A stretch of DNA of 64,000 bases from Streptomyces xanthochromogenes (GCF_014650455.1 NZ_BMUZ01000001.1:186001-250000); one strand, 5' to 3'. Shown: positions 24,409-33,657, counted from the stretch's first letter. Made by a program: numbers and translations. Notes: generated by a model from the sequence alone, not told the origin.

Positions 24409-25047
24409 TCAGGACAGGATGCGCGGGGTCAGCGCCCCGCACGGGACCAGCTCGACCTCGGCGCCCGCGTCGCGCAGGTCGGTCAGGACGAGCTCGTCGT
24501 ACATGAGCAGGCCGGACTGCTCGGGCCACACGATGGCCCACAGCCAGAGCCCGCAGGCCTCCCCGGCGAAGACGGCGCGGTCGTCCGGGGTGCGGGTGAC
24601 GTGCCACATCGGGGTGGGCCGGCCGGCCGCGAGGACCTTGGTGTGCGGAGGCTTGTCGACGCTCATGAACGGGCCGGGGTCGGGCCCGTCGATGCCCGCG
24701 TACCGCGCGCCGAGCCCCACGCCCAGTTCCTCGGCGACCAGGATCAGCTCGCCGATGCCGCCGAGCGGGCCGGGGCCCGAGCAGGCGACGGCGGTCGCGC
24801 GGCCACCGCTGCGGTCGTCACCCGCGTACGCGACGCCGGTGAACAGCCAGCCGACGGGCAGCGGCCAGGGCATCCATGCCGGCACCTGGGCCCGGCGCAC
24901 GACGACCTCCAGGGCCTCGACGCTGGGCGGCACCACCGGCTGGAGCGGATACACCGGCCCGTGCGCGTCGCACTGCCAGGTGTCGGCAAAGAGACCGGGC
25001 GCCCTGACCCGGCCTCCGCACTTCGGGCAACTGGGTTCGCCCCTCAT
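24409..25047 (-). CDS. DUF6758 family protein
   Basis: 212 residues from ATG 25047. A zinc-ribbon-like N-terminus (CPKCGGRVRAP...WQCDAHG) precedes an alpha/beta body with no membrane segment. The sequence matches the Streptomyces DUF6758 family, of unknown role, in which the N-terminal CxxC is conserved. It is divergent from the MFS transporter across a 240-base region that holds the MFS promoter. Confidence 0.8.
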   Translation of the reverse strand: MRGEPSCPKCGGRVRAPGLFADTWQCDAHGPVYPLQPVVPPSVEALEVVVRRAQVPAWMPWPLPVGWLFTGVAYAGDDRSGGRATAVACSGPGPLGGIGELILVAEELGVGLGARYAGIDGPDPGPFMSVDKPPHTKVLAAGRPTPMWHVTRTPDDRAVFAGEACGLWLWAIVWPEQSGLLMYDELVLTDLRDAGAEVELVPCGALTPRILS

Positions 25048-25188
25048 AGAGCCCCACGGTCCTCCCCGCCCGTCGCCCCGTCAAGGACGATCACCCATCC
25101 GGAGTGCGGTCCACCCGTCGGCCCCGGACGCGGAGCCGGGGGCAGGGGCCCGGAGGCCATGCGAGACCGCGAGAAAAGTAGTTTCATC

Positions 25189-25218
25189 TTGCATCCATTA
25201 GCCTAGCTAAGTTATTAT
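25189..25218 (+). promoter_or_regulatory. Promoter with operator palindrome for MFS gene
   Basis: -35-like TTGCAT (25189-25194), 18 bases, then -10 TATTAT (25213-25218). The spacer contains the inverted repeat TTAGC-CTA-GCTAA (25198-25210). The stretch is strikingly AT-rich for this genome. A MarR-type repressor site is the likely reading; no such regulator lies next to it. Confidence 0.55.
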
Positions 25219-25286
25219 GTGTATCGCACAACGATCTTGGGTCACCCATCGAGCGGTGACCGTCCCAACGGGAAGCGGGAGCAACC

Positions 25287-26528
25287 ATGCGGCAAGGAGA
25301 GGACCCTCTCGACGAAGGTGCGGGAGCCGGCAGTCTGTTGCGTCAGCCCAAGGCGGTCTGGGCGACCGCGGGCGCGTCCGTCGTGGCCTTCATGGGCATC
25401 GGCCTGGTCGACCCGATCCTGCCCTCCATCGCCAAGGGCCTGGACGCCACACCCAGCCAGGTCTCCCTGCTCTTCACCTCGTACTTCCTGATCACCGCCG
25501 TCGCCATGCTGGTCACCGGCTTCGTGTCCAGCCGGATCGGCGGCAAGAAGACGCTCCTGGCGGGCCTCGCCCTGGTGGTCGTCTTCGCCGCGCTCGCCGG
25601 CACCTCGAACTCGGTCGGCGAACTCGTCGGCTTCCGGGCCGGATGGGGGCTCGGCAACGCGCTGTTCGTCTCCACCGCGCTGGCGGTCATCGTGGGCGCC
25701 GCGGCCGGCGGAAGCGCCGCCGCGATCCTGCTCTACGAGTCCGCGCTCGGGCTCGGCATGGCGTGCGGGCCGCTGCTCGGCGCGATCCTCGGCGACATGA
25801 AGTGGCGCTACCCCTTCTTCGGCACCGCGGCCCTGATGGCGATCGGCTTCATCGCGATCACGGCGCTCCTGAAGGAACAGCCCAGGCCCGCGCGCAAGAC
25901 GTCGCTGCTCGATCCGATCAAGGCGCTCGGCCACGGCGGGCTCGCCTCGGCCGCGGCGTCCGCGTTCTTCTACAACTACGCGTTCTTCACGGTCCTCGCC
26001 TTCACCCCGTTCGTCCTGAACATGTCGCCGTACAAGTCGGGCGGAGTCTTCTTCGCCTGGGGCGTGCTGCTCGCGGTGTTCTCGGTCCTCGTCGCGCCGC
26101 GGCTCCAGAAGCTGTTCGGCTCGCTGAAGGTGCTCGGCGGATCGCTGGTGCTGCTCGCCGCCGACCTGATCGTGCTCGGCTACGGCAACCACGCCACGGC
26201 CGTCGCCGCGACCATCGCGTCCGGCGCGTTCATCGGCCTCAACAACACCGTCTTCACGGAACTGGCCCTGGGTGTCTCGGACGCGCCCCGGCCGGTGGCG
26301 AGCGCGGGCTACAACTTCGTGCGCTGGTTCGCCGCGGCCGCGGCCCCCTACTTCGCGCCCAAGATCGAGGAGTGGAGCAACATCCACATCCCGTTCGTGG
26401 TCGCTGCCGTCGCGGCGGTGCTCGGTGCGCTGATCGTGTGGGTTCGGCGCTCTTCGCTCACGCACGAGGCGGAGGAACTGCAGCCGGCGCATGCCTCGGA
26501 GGACGGGGTCTCGGTCTTCGCCAACTGA
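25287..26528 (+). CDS. MFS transporter
   Basis: 413 residues from ATG 25287 with 12 hydrophobic helices and the MFS loop 2-3 motif (VSSRIGGKKTLL). The pattern, including PILPSIAKGLDATPSQVS, is that of drug-type proton antiporters (DHA1 class). An export role against a small toxic molecule is inferred. It is preceded by an AT-rich promoter with an operator-like palindrome and followed by dispersed repeats. Confidence 0.9.
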   Translation: MRQGEDPLDEGAGAGSLLRQPKAVWATAGASVVAFMGIGLVDPILPSIAKGLDATPSQVSLLFTSYFLITAVAMLVTGFVSSRIGGKKTLLAGLALVVVFAALAGTSNSVGELVGFRAGWGLGNALFVSTALAVIVGAAAGGSAAAILLYESALGLGMACGPLLGAILGDMKWRYPFFGTAALMAIGFIAITALLKEQPRPARKTSLLDPIKALGHGGLASAAASAFFYNYAFFTVLAFTPFVLNMSPYKSGGVFFAWGVLLAVFSVLVAPRLQKLFGSLKVLGGSLVLLAADLIVLGYGNHATAVAATIASGAFIGLNNTVFTELALGVSDAPRPVASAGYNFVRWFAAAAAPYFAPKIEEWSNIHIPFVVAAVAAVLGALIVWVRRSSLTHEAEELQPAHASEDGVSVFAN

Positions 26529-27124
26529 GCGGGTGGCCTCCGGCGGGGCGGGGGGGCGGGTTGTTCGTGCCCCAGCAGGACCGGCGCTGATCGGCATCGG
26601 CATCCCCAGCCCGCGCGGTGCCTGCCCCGGGGGCCTCGGCCTTCGGGTGCGGGCCGTGCGTGGCTGCTCGCGCAGTTCCCCGCGCCCCTCAACGAATCGG
26701 CGCCGACAAGAGACGGCACACCCAGCCCGCGCGCTGCCCGCCCAGGGCCTCCGCCTTCGGGTGCGGGCCGTGCGTGGCTGCTCGCGCAGTTCCCCGCGCC
26801 CCTGTAGGTGGACCCCCTCCTACCGGTCGCGCCCACCGCGGCGCAGCCGCACATGCCACCGCCCCACGTCCTCAAACCGGATCGGCCCCGGCCGGCACCA
26901 CCAGCCCGTCCGGCGATTGAGGACGAGCGCCGTTCAGGCGCGAACGGGGTCCCGGGCGGAGCCCCCGGGCCTCGCTCTTCGGCTGCGGGCCGTGCGTGGC
27001 TGGTCGCGCAGTTCCCCGCGCCCCCAAGTACCTCGGCGCTGGGGCACCTTCAGCCCGTCCGGCGATTGAGGACGAGTGCCCTCAAGGCGCGAACGGGGGC
27101 CGGGCGCAGCCCCGGGGTGGGGGG
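26529..27124. repeat. Dispersed and tandem module A/B repeats, no gene
   Basis: 596-base intergenic stretch. Module A (14-base core GTTCCCCGCGCCCC at 26675, 26789 and 27011) occurs three times; the first two lie in a 114-base tandem duplication (about 26605-26690 and 26719-26804). Module B (CAGCCCGTCCGGCGATTGAG...) occurs at 26902-26927 and 27051-27076, each followed by GCGCGAACGGGG and a GC palindrome. No credible coding sequence is present. Confidence 0.9.
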
Positions 27125-27709
27125 TCAGTCCAGGGCGACGGACTTGCGCAGGGGGTCCCGCAGGTCCGTGCCCCGCGTCAGCCAGCGCTCCTCCAGCTCC
27201 GCCGCGCCGCGAACCCGCTTCCAGGCGGCCTCGTTCGAGGTCATGGGGAGCAGCGGCAGGAAGCGGACCGGGTCGAGCGGGGCGTCGAGCTCCAGGTCCT
27301 CGACCAGGCCGCCCGGCTCGGCGACCAGCACGGATGCGAACGGGGCGCCGGGCCACAGCGGTTCGCCCAGGTCGAGCGAGGCGCCCGGGGCCACCACGAG
27401 ACCCTCCACCTGCGGGGACGCGGCGAGCACGGCGAGCGGGCGGAGCACCTTGTCGGTGTCGGCGAGCCCCGCCCGCACCGACAGGACCAGCTCGGCCCGC
27501 GGGCCCTTCACCGGGTCGGCAAGGGCGGAGGTGGGATCGGCCATCGGCTGGGCGGACATGCCGAGGGTCGCGTACCGGACGATGTCGCCCTCGGTGAACC
27601 GCAGCACCTCGATGCGGTCCGTACCGAGGAAGGTGACCGCGGCGCGCGCGTCCGGCTCGCCCAGCGCAGTGCGCAGCCGGGCCTCGACCAGAGCAAGAAC
27701 ATCAACCAT
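27125..27709 (-). CDS. Suppressor of fused (SUFU) domain protein
   Basis: 194 residues from ATG 27709. It matches the bacterial SUFU-domain family in full length, with the central DIVRYATLGMSAQPM and AELVLSVRAGL segments and the end TDLRDPLRKSVALD. Bacterial members are often linked to toxin-immunity or protein-interaction roles; no toxin gene is adjacent, so function is open. No signal peptide. The stop codon lies next to a dispersed repeat. Confidence 0.78.
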   Translation of the reverse strand: MVDVLALVEARLRTALGEPDARAAVTFLGTDRIEVLRFTEGDIVRYATLGMSAQPMADPTSALADPVKGPRAELVLSVRAGLADTDKVLRPLAVLAASPQVEGLVVAPGASLDLGEPLWPGAPFASVLVAEPGGLVEDLELDAPLDPVRFLPLLPMTSNEAAWKRVRGAAELEERWLTRGTDLRDPLRKSVALD

Positions 27710-28192
27710 GGGCCGAGCATAGAAGGCGTATGCAAGCGGCAAAGAAGGGCCTCGGCGCAACAGTGGGCTGATAGTCTTGGCCGCTGTTCGGGACAGCAGG
27801 AAGTTCCCCACGGGGGACCGGCTGGAGGAGGTGGGGCTGCGATGGATCGAAGTCGGCCTGGCAGTACCAACCGCTCTTCCGCACGGCTGCGTTGTTCCCG
27901 GTGATCTGAACTCTCGTCGATCCGAGAGCGTGCATACCCGGCCCTCGTGCCCGGAAACACCTGAACCTCATGGCGTTTCGCCAACGGAAGAGCATCTCGC
28001 CTCGCGTTGTCCGTTTCAGTAGCGAACGCCGTCCCCGCGTGCCCCTGTGGTGCCGCCCGCTTTGCGAACGTGTGCGATGGATACCCCTCCGGGTCGATTC
28101 GACCTCTTGGCCCCCTTCGTCGCAGAACGTCCCCATTCCGGGCAGTTCCAGAGCGTCACGCCCCGACGGCCCCTCCGTGAAGGAGTCCTGCC
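27710..28192 (+). other. 483-base leader region before corA
   Basis: No gene recognised. Base composition is clearly less GC-rich than neighbouring genes. It contains a 6-base hairpin CTCTCG-TCGATC-CGAGAG (about 27908-27925), and CCCCACGGGGG just downstream of the SUFU start. An 82-codon plus-strand frame (27777-28022) lacks Streptomyces codon bias. A long leader of corA is the best guess, perhaps with a metal-sensing structure. I could not match the M-box consensus. Confidence 0.4.
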
Positions 28193-29317
28193 ATGTCGAT
28201 GATCCGTGACCTGCGCGCCGTGGTCCGCCCCGCACTGCGCAAGACCAGCACCCCGTACAACGGCTACGACAACACCCGCGACCCGTCGGCGAGCAGCGCC
28301 GTCGTGGACTGCGCGGTCTACCGCGACGGACAGCGGCTGCGGTCCGTCGAGGAGAACACCTGCCTCACCCCGCGCGAGGCGATGCGCCGGGTGCGTGAGG
28401 GCGGCGGCTTCGCGTGGATCGGTCTGCACGAGCCGACCGAGGCCGAATTCGCCGGTATCGCGGCCGAGTTCGGGCTGCACCCGCTCGCCGTGGAGGACGC
28501 GGTCCACGCCCACCAGCGGCCCAAGCTGGAGCGCTACGACGACACCCTGTTCACCGTCTTCAAGACCATCCACTACGTCGAGCACGCCGAACTCACCGCG
28601 ACCAGCGAGGTCGTGGAGACCGGCGAGGTGATGTGCTTCACCGGGCGGGACTTCGTCATCACCGTCCGGCACGGCGGCCAGGGCTCGCTGCGCGCGCTGC
28701 GCAAGCGCCTCCAGGACGATCCCGAGCTGCTCGCCAAGGGCCCCTCCGCCGTGCTGCACGCCATCGCCGACCAGGTGGTGGACGGCTACCTCGCCGTCGT
28801 GGACGCGGTGCAGGACGACATCGACGAGGTCGAGATCGAGGTCTTCTCGGCCCCGGCCAAGGGCAGCCCGCGCGGGGTGGACGCCGGCCGGATCTACCAA
28901 CTCAAGCGCGAGGTACTGGAGTTCAAGCGCGCGGTGTCCCCGCTGCTGCGGCCGATGCAGCTCCTCAGCGAGCGCCCGATGCGCCTGGTGGACCCGGACA
29001 TCCAGAAGTACTTCCGTGACGTGGCCGACCACCTGGCCCGCGTACAGGAACAGGTCATCGGCTTCGACGAGCTGCTCAACTCGATCCTCCAGGCCAACCT
29101 CGCCCAGGCCTCCGTCGCCCAGAACGAGGACATGCGCAAGATCACGTCCTGGGCGGCCATCATCGCCGTGCCGACGATGGTGTGCGGGGTGTACGGCATG
29201 AACTTCGAGTACATGCCGGAGCTGCACTGGAAGTACGGCTACCCGGTCGCGATGGGTCTGGTGGCCGTGGCCTGCTTCGCCATCCACCGCACCCTCAAGC
29301 GCAACGGCTGGCTCTGA
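28193..29317 (+). CDS. corA: CorA family magnesium/cobalt transporter
   Basis: 374 residues from ATG 28193 (GAAGGAG upstream). A large cytoplasmic N-terminal domain is followed by two C-terminal helices. The first helix ends in the hallmark YGMNF motif of CorA pores. The final residues are basic (RTLKRNGWL), as in other CorA proteins. It forms a pentameric Mg2+/Co2+/Ni2+ channel in the cytoplasmic membrane. Confidence 0.95.
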   Translation: MSMIRDLRAVVRPALRKTSTPYNGYDNTRDPSASSAVVDCAVYRDGQRLRSVEENTCLTPREAMRRVREGGGFAWIGLHEPTEAEFAGIAAEFGLHPLAVEDAVHAHQRPKLERYDDTLFTVFKTIHYVEHAELTATSEVVETGEVMCFTGRDFVITVRHGGQGSLRALRKRLQDDPELLAKGPSAVLHAIADQVVDGYLAVVDAVQDDIDEVEIEVFSAPAKGSPRGVDAGRIYQLKREVLEFKRAVSPLLRPMQLLSERPMRLVDPDIQKYFRDVADHLARVQEQVIGFDELLNSILQANLAQASVAQNEDMRKITSWAAIIAVPTMVCGVYGMNFEYMPELHWKYGYPVAMGLVAVACFAIHRTLKRNGWL

Positions 29318-29321
29318 CCGG

Positions 29322-30224
29322 TCAGTTGGCGCGGTTCGCCCGGACGACCAGGGCGAGCCCGGCCAGGATCACCAGGAGCGCCGGGTAGGCGAGGACCGGC
29401 GGCTGCTGGCCGAGCCAGAGCGCCGCGATGAGGGCGGCACCGGGCGTTTCGAGCAGGATCGCCGTGGAGGTGACGGACGGCCCGAGGCTCGCCACCACCC
29501 GGTTCAGGAGGGAGTGGCCGAGCAGCTGCGCCGCGAGCGTGAGCACGGCGAGCTTCGCCCAGGTCCCGGCGTCGTACGAGGTGAGGTCGGCCCCGCTGAC
29601 GAGCGACGCCGCCAGGAGCCCGACGGCGGCCGTGCCGTAGCAGAGGTAGGTGTACGGAACGGTGTCCACGCTCTTGCGGACCTCCGCGCCGAGCAGCACG
29701 TAGCCGGCGGCTGCGATACCGCCGCCGAGCGCGAGCGCGTCGCCCGCGAGCGCGCGCGAGGACAGGCTGAGGTCGACGCCGGTGAGCAGCAGGACCCCGA
29801 CGCAGGCGGCCAGGGTGCCGCTCCACACCAGGGCCGGCGGGCGGTGGCCGCGCAGCCGCAGCGCGACGGTGGTCCAGATCGGGGTGGTGGTGCACAGCGC
29901 GGTCGACGAGGCCACCGACGTCATGCTCAGGCTCGGCAGCCAGAGCCCGAAGTGCAGCGCCAGCAGACCGCCCGCGCCGAGCGTGAGGCCCACCTCGCGC
30001 CGGGTCAGCGCGCGCAGCCGGGCACGGTACTTGAACCAGGCCACCGGGGTCAGCGCGCCGACCGCGAGGGCGTTGCGCCAGAACGCGATGGCGAGCGCGG
30101 GCGCGGCGGTGGCGGCGATGAGCGGCGCGGACAGCGAGACGCTGGCGAGGGCGACGCCGAGCAGCACGAGATCGATGCGCGGGACGGCGGCGACGGCCGG
30201 CGCGGGGGTGGTGGCAGTGGTCAC
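29322..30224 (-). CDS. EamA/DMT family transporter
   Basis: 300 residues from GTG or ATG at 30224 with ten predicted hydrophobic helices in two similar halves, the EamA (RhaT/DMT) plan. Conserved EamA features include AFWRNALAVGALTP in the first half and LLETPGAALIAALWLGQ in the second. Such proteins export metabolites or drugs; the substrate is unknown. It converges on corA with only 4 bases between their stops. Confidence 0.88.
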   Translation of the reverse strand: MTTATTPAPAVAAVPRIDLVLLGVALASVSLSAPLIAATAAPALAIAFWRNALAVGALTPVAWFKYRARLRALTRREVGLTLGAGGLLALHFGLWLPSLSMTSVASSTALCTTTPIWTTVALRLRGHRPPALVWSGTLAACVGVLLLTGVDLSLSSRALAGDALALGGGIAAAGYVLLGAEVRKSVDTVPYTYLCYGTAAVGLLAASLVSGADLTSYDAGTWAKLAVLTLAAQLLGHSLLNRVVASLGPSVTSTAILLETPGAALIAALWLGQQPPVLAYPALLVILAGLALVVRANRAN

Positions 30225-30292
30225 GGCCGCAGCGTAAGGGGCATGGCCGGATTACGGAACTGACTATTCCCGGGGGCCTCTACTGTGGTCCC

Positions 30293-30805
30293 ATGACGCA
30301 GACGTTGCTCGACCAGGCCCTGGTCGAGGAGGCCACGAAGAAGTCCGGGCTCATCTGGGTGCGCGGCACCGGGGTGGCCGCCGAGCGCGCCCTGTGGCAC
30401 GCCTGGCTCGACGGGGCCGCGTACGTCGTCGGAGGCGGTCCTGGCGAGCAGCCGCTCGACGGGCTGCCGGACGGCGGCACGGCGACGGTGACGGTCCGCT
30501 CCAAGGACAAGGGCGGCCGGCTCGTCGCCTGGACCGCGGCGGTGTCGGAGATCCCGGCGGGCTCCGAGGCGTGGGACACGGCCGTGGCCGAGCTCAAGGG
30601 CAAGCGGCTGAACGCGCACGACGGCGAGGCGATGCCGGCCCGGTGGGCCGCGGAGTGCCGCCTGCTCCGGCTGACGCCGGCGGGCCCCTTGGAAACGGCC
30701 CCGGAGTCGTCCCTGGCCGCCTCGCCCGTGCCCACACCGGCGACCACCCGGCATCCGGTACCTGCGGCGCTCCCCAGGCTGCTTTTCCGACGCAAGCGGC
30801 GCTGA
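30293..30805 (+). CDS. Hypothetical protein, possible split-barrel flavin-binding fold
   Basis: 170 residues from ATG 30293. Residues 1-130 alternate strand-like segments (LIWVRGTGVAAERALWHAWL, TATVTVRSKDKGGRLVAW) in the manner of pyridoxamine-oxidase-type split barrels, but the flavin contacts cannot be confirmed. The C-terminus is Pro-rich, then basic (LPRLLFRRKRR). A -10-like TACTGT lies 11 bases upstream. Function unknown. Confidence 0.6.
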   Translation: MTQTLLDQALVEEATKKSGLIWVRGTGVAAERALWHAWLDGAAYVVGGGPGEQPLDGLPDGGTATVTVRSKDKGGRLVAWTAAVSEIPAGSEAWDTAVAELKGKRLNAHDGEAMPARWAAECRLLRLTPAGPLETAPESSLAASPVPTPATTRHPVPAALPRLLFRRKRR

Positions 30806-30827
30806 CCCGGTCCGGCGGCCGCACGCA

Positions 30828-31580
30828 TCAGGTCGTCGGGAGCTGGTGGCCGTAGTCCACCGTCGCGTCCTTCGACGGCGGCGCGAGCGCGAAGTCCTTG
30901 TTCCAGTCCGCGAGTTCGAGGACTCCGGCGCCGCCCGCGCGCTCGAAGCGCAGGGGGTAGGGCGTGCCCTGGAGGGAGACGTCGAGGGTGCCGCCCTCGC
31001 CGTCCTTGCCCGCCTCGATCCGGACCGTACGGACCGTGCCGACCTCCGAGCGGTCCCCCTTCGACAGCGTGCCCTGCAGCCCCAGCATCCCCTTGAGCAG
31101 GACCGACTTGTCGGTGAAGCCGCGCAGTTGCTGGTAGGCGGGGTCGCCCGACGGCACCTTGACGTACTTGTCGTCGAGCTTGCCCGCGGCCTGCGCCGCG
31201 CCGCCCGACTCACTGTGCGACCAGAACCCGGCGCCCGCCTTGAGGAACAGGTCGTCGCCCACCCGCAGCAGCCCGAACGTGCTCTTCTGCGAGGTGACCG
31301 TGCCCGACCCGCCGCTGCCCTTCAGCTTCATGTCGATCTTGTACGAGCCGCCCTTGCTGACCAGGGTTCCCGACAGACGCACCGCGTCCGCCCCGTCCGC
31401 GGCCGTACGCGCCTTGCTCTCGATCTCGGGAGCGGACAGCTTGCCGACGCCGTTGGTCCCCTCGTCGGGGTCCGAGCCGCAGGCGGTGAGCGCCGCGGCG
31501 AGGCCCGCGCACAGCACCACGGGCAGCGCGGCCCGGCGGGCCCGGACCCGCACCCGGACGGCCAAGGGGGATGAGGTCAC
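30828..31580 (-). CDS. LppX/LprG-like secreted lipoprotein
   Basis: 250 residues from GTG 31580, chosen because GAGAGG lies ten bases upstream; a farther GTG at 31598 has no ribosome site. A basic N-terminus and hydrophobic core end in lipobox LTAC before GSDPDEG. The mature part is beta-rich with a LppX_LprAFG-like pattern (KTAADGADAVRLSGTL, GLLRVGDDLFLKAG). That family binds or carries lipids at the cell surface. It is a single gene flanked by plus-strand genes. Confidence 0.72.
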   Translation of the reverse strand: MTSSPLAVRVRVRARRAALPVVLCAGLAAALTACGSDPDEGTNGVGKLSAPEIESKARTAADGADAVRLSGTLVSKGGSYKIDMKLKGSGGSGTVTSQKSTFGLLRVGDDLFLKAGAGFWSHSESGGAAQAAGKLDDKYVKVPSGDPAYQQLRGFTDKSVLLKGMLGLQGTLSKGDRSEVGTVRTVRIEAGKDGEGGTLDVSLQGTPYPLRFERAGGAGVLELADWNKDFALAPPSKDATVDYGHQLPTT

Positions 31581-31773
31581 CTGCGCACTGCCTCTCACAT
31601 GGATGTAGGGGGTCGGCAGACCGCACCCTACCCGCCGTGCATACGCTGCTCGGCAGAGCTCCGGACGGACGACCCGCAAGGGCGTACCGCGCCGCCACCG
31701 GCTAGCCTGAAGCCCTTGTCCCACAGCGATCGCGGTGGTGCGGAGCAACCCTGAACAGTAAGGAGGCGCTCGT

Positions 31774-33051
31774 ATGGCGGCAGGCGCCCCCCGGGTCTTC
31801 GTATCGCATCTCTCCGGCGTCGCCGTCTTCGACCCCAACGGCGACCAGGTCGGCCGGGTGCGCGACCTCGTGGCGATGCTCCGGGTCGGCCGCAGGCCTC
31901 CCCGGCTGCTCGGCATCGTCGTGGAGGTCGTGAGCCGGCGGCTCATCTTCCTGCCCATGACCCGGGTCACCGGAGTGGAATCGGGCCAGGTCATCACGAC
32001 CGGCGTGGTCAATCTGCGCCGCTTCGAGCAGCGGCCGACCGAGCGCCTGGTCCTCGGCGAACTCCTGGACCGCCGGGTCACCCTGGTCGAGGACGGCGAG
32101 CAGGTGACCGTCCTGGACGTGGCGATCCAGCAGCTTCCGGCCCGCCGCGACTGGGAGATCGACAAGGTCTTCGTGCGGCGCGGGAAGTCGGGCGCGCTGC
32201 GCCGCAAGGGCGAGACGCTGACCGTCGAATGGTCGGCCGTCAGCGGATTCTCCCTGGAGGAGCACGGGCAGGGCGCCGAGAACCTGGTCGCCACCTTCGA
32301 GCAGCTGCGCCCCGCCGACCTCGCGAACGTCATGCACCACCTCTCCCCCAAGCGCCGGGCCGAGGTGGCCGCCGCCCTCGACGACGACCGGCTCGCGGAC
32401 GTCCTGGAGGAGCTGCCGGACGACGACCAGGTGGAGATCCTCGGCAAGCTGAAGGACGAGCGGGCCGCCGACGTCCTGGAGGCGATGGACCCGGACGACG
32501 CCGCCGACCTGCTCTCGGAGCTGCCCGAGGAGGACAAGGAGCGCCTCCTGACCCTGATGCAGCCCGACGACGCGGCGGACGTGCGAAGGCTGCTCTCGTA
32601 CGAGGAGCGCACGGCGGGCGGTCTGATGACCACCGAGCCGATCGTGCTGCGGCCAGACGCCACGGTCGCCGACGCGCTGGCCCGGGTGCGCCAGCAGGAC
32701 CTCTCGCCCGCGCTCGCCGCGCAGGTGTACGTCTGCCGTCCGCCGGACGAGACGCCGACGGGCAAGTACCTCGGCATGGTGCACTTCCAGCGCCTGCTGC
32801 GCGAGCCGCCGTTCACCCTGGTCAGCTCGGTGGTGGACAGCGATCTGAAGCCGCTGCCGCCGAACGCCTCGCTGCCGTCGGTGACCAGCTTCCTCGCCGC
32901 GTACAACATGGTGGCCGCGCCCGTGGTGGACGAGAGCGGCTCGCTGCTCGGCGCCGTGACCGTCGACGACGTACTCGACCACCTGCTGCCGGACGACTGG
33001 CGCGAGACGGAGTTCCACGGGCCTGAGGGGGTTCCCGATGGGCAGCACTGA
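31774..33051 (+). CDS. MgtE N-terminal/CBS domain protein with PRC-like N-terminus
   Basis: 425 residues, soluble throughout. Residues ~10-155 form two PRC-barrel-like units. Residues ~165-270 are an MgtE intracellular N domain with its repeated DDxADVLxxLPxxD helices. Residues ~275-420 are a CBS pair (MTTEPIVLRPDATVADAL and APVVDESGSLLGAVTVDDVL). The membrane channel of MgtE is absent, so it cannot itself transport Mg2+; a Mg2+- or nucleotide-sensing role is inferred. Its stop overlaps the DUF1003 gene by 14 bases. Confidence 0.85.
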   Translation: MAAGAPRVFVSHLSGVAVFDPNGDQVGRVRDLVAMLRVGRRPPRLLGIVVEVVSRRLIFLPMTRVTGVESGQVITTGVVNLRRFEQRPTERLVLGELLDRRVTLVEDGEQVTVLDVAIQQLPARRDWEIDKVFVRRGKSGALRRKGETLTVEWSAVSGFSLEEHGQGAENLVATFEQLRPADLANVMHHLSPKRRAEVAAALDDDRLADVLEELPDDDQVEILGKLKDERAADVLEAMDPDDAADLLSELPEEDKERLLTLMQPDDAADVRRLLSYEERTAGGLMTTEPIVLRPDATVADALARVRQQDLSPALAAQVYVCRPPDETPTGKYLGMVHFQRLLREPPFTLVSSVVDSDLKPLPPNASLPSVTSFLAAYNMVAAPVVDESGSLLGAVTVDDVLDHLLPDDWRETEFHGPEGVPDGQH

Positions 33052-33613
33052 CCGCGCCGAGGAGCGCGCCCGGGCGGGCGGGGCGAGCGCCGTGGCCCGC
33101 GGCCGCACCCGGCTCGACCAGCCGCGCTCGGGGCGCGTGCGGCTGCTGCCGGAGTGGGACCCGGAGGCGTTCGGGCGGTTCAGCGAGCGGATCGCGCGGT
33201 TCCTGGGCACCGGGCGGTTCATCGTCTGGATGACCCTGATCATCATCCTGTGGGTCGCCTGGAACATCTTCGCGCCGAGCAGTCTGCGCTTCGACAACTA
33301 CCCGTTCATCTTCCTCACGCTGGCCCTCTCGCTCCAGGCCTCGTACGCGGCCCCGCTGATCCTGCTCGCGCAGAACCGGCAGGACGACCGCGACCGGGTC
33401 ACCCACGAGCAGGACCGCAAGCAGAACGAGCGGTCCATCGCCGACACCGAGTACCTGACCCGGGAGATCGCCGCGCTGCGGATGGGCCTCGGCGAGGTGG
33501 CGACGCGCGACTGGATCCGCTCCGAACTCCAGGACCTGGTCAAGGAGATGGAGGAGCGCCGGCACCTATTCCCGCCGGAGCGGCCGTACGGACGTGACGA
33601 AGGCGACCGCTGA
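33038..33613 (+). CDS. DUF1003 membrane protein
   Basis: 191 residues from ATG 33038, inside the end of the MgtE-N/CBS gene, so the two are translationally coupled. Two hydrophobic helices (FIVWMTLIIILWVAWNIFAP; FIFLTLALSLQASYAAPLIL) with the DUF1003 hallmark around FDNYPFIFL, then a charged C-terminal coiled stretch. Function is unknown. The pairing suggests it could be the membrane partner of the soluble MgtE-N/CBS protein. Confidence 0.88.
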   Translation: MGSTDRAEERARAGGASAVARGRTRLDQPRSGRVRLLPEWDPEAFGRFSERIARFLGTGRFIVWMTLIIILWVAWNIFAPSSLRFDNYPFIFLTLALSLQASYAAPLILLAQNRQDDRDRVTHEQDRKQNERSIADTEYLTREIAALRMGLGEVATRDWIRSELQDLVKEMEERRHLFPPERPYGRDEGDR

Positions 33614-33657
33614 CAGGGCTTTCCGTACTGTGCGGTAGGCGCCGTACCATCGACCGT

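Noticed and set aside
26529..27124. Possible CRISPR array or coding region in repeat-rich DNA
   Set aside because: Repeat spacing is irregular, units are long and partly tandem, there are no unique spacers of uniform length and no cas genes; frames through it are just translated repeats.
27777..28022. 82-codon plus-strand frame before corA
   Set aside because: Weak third-position GC and no family resemblance; more likely non-coding leader.
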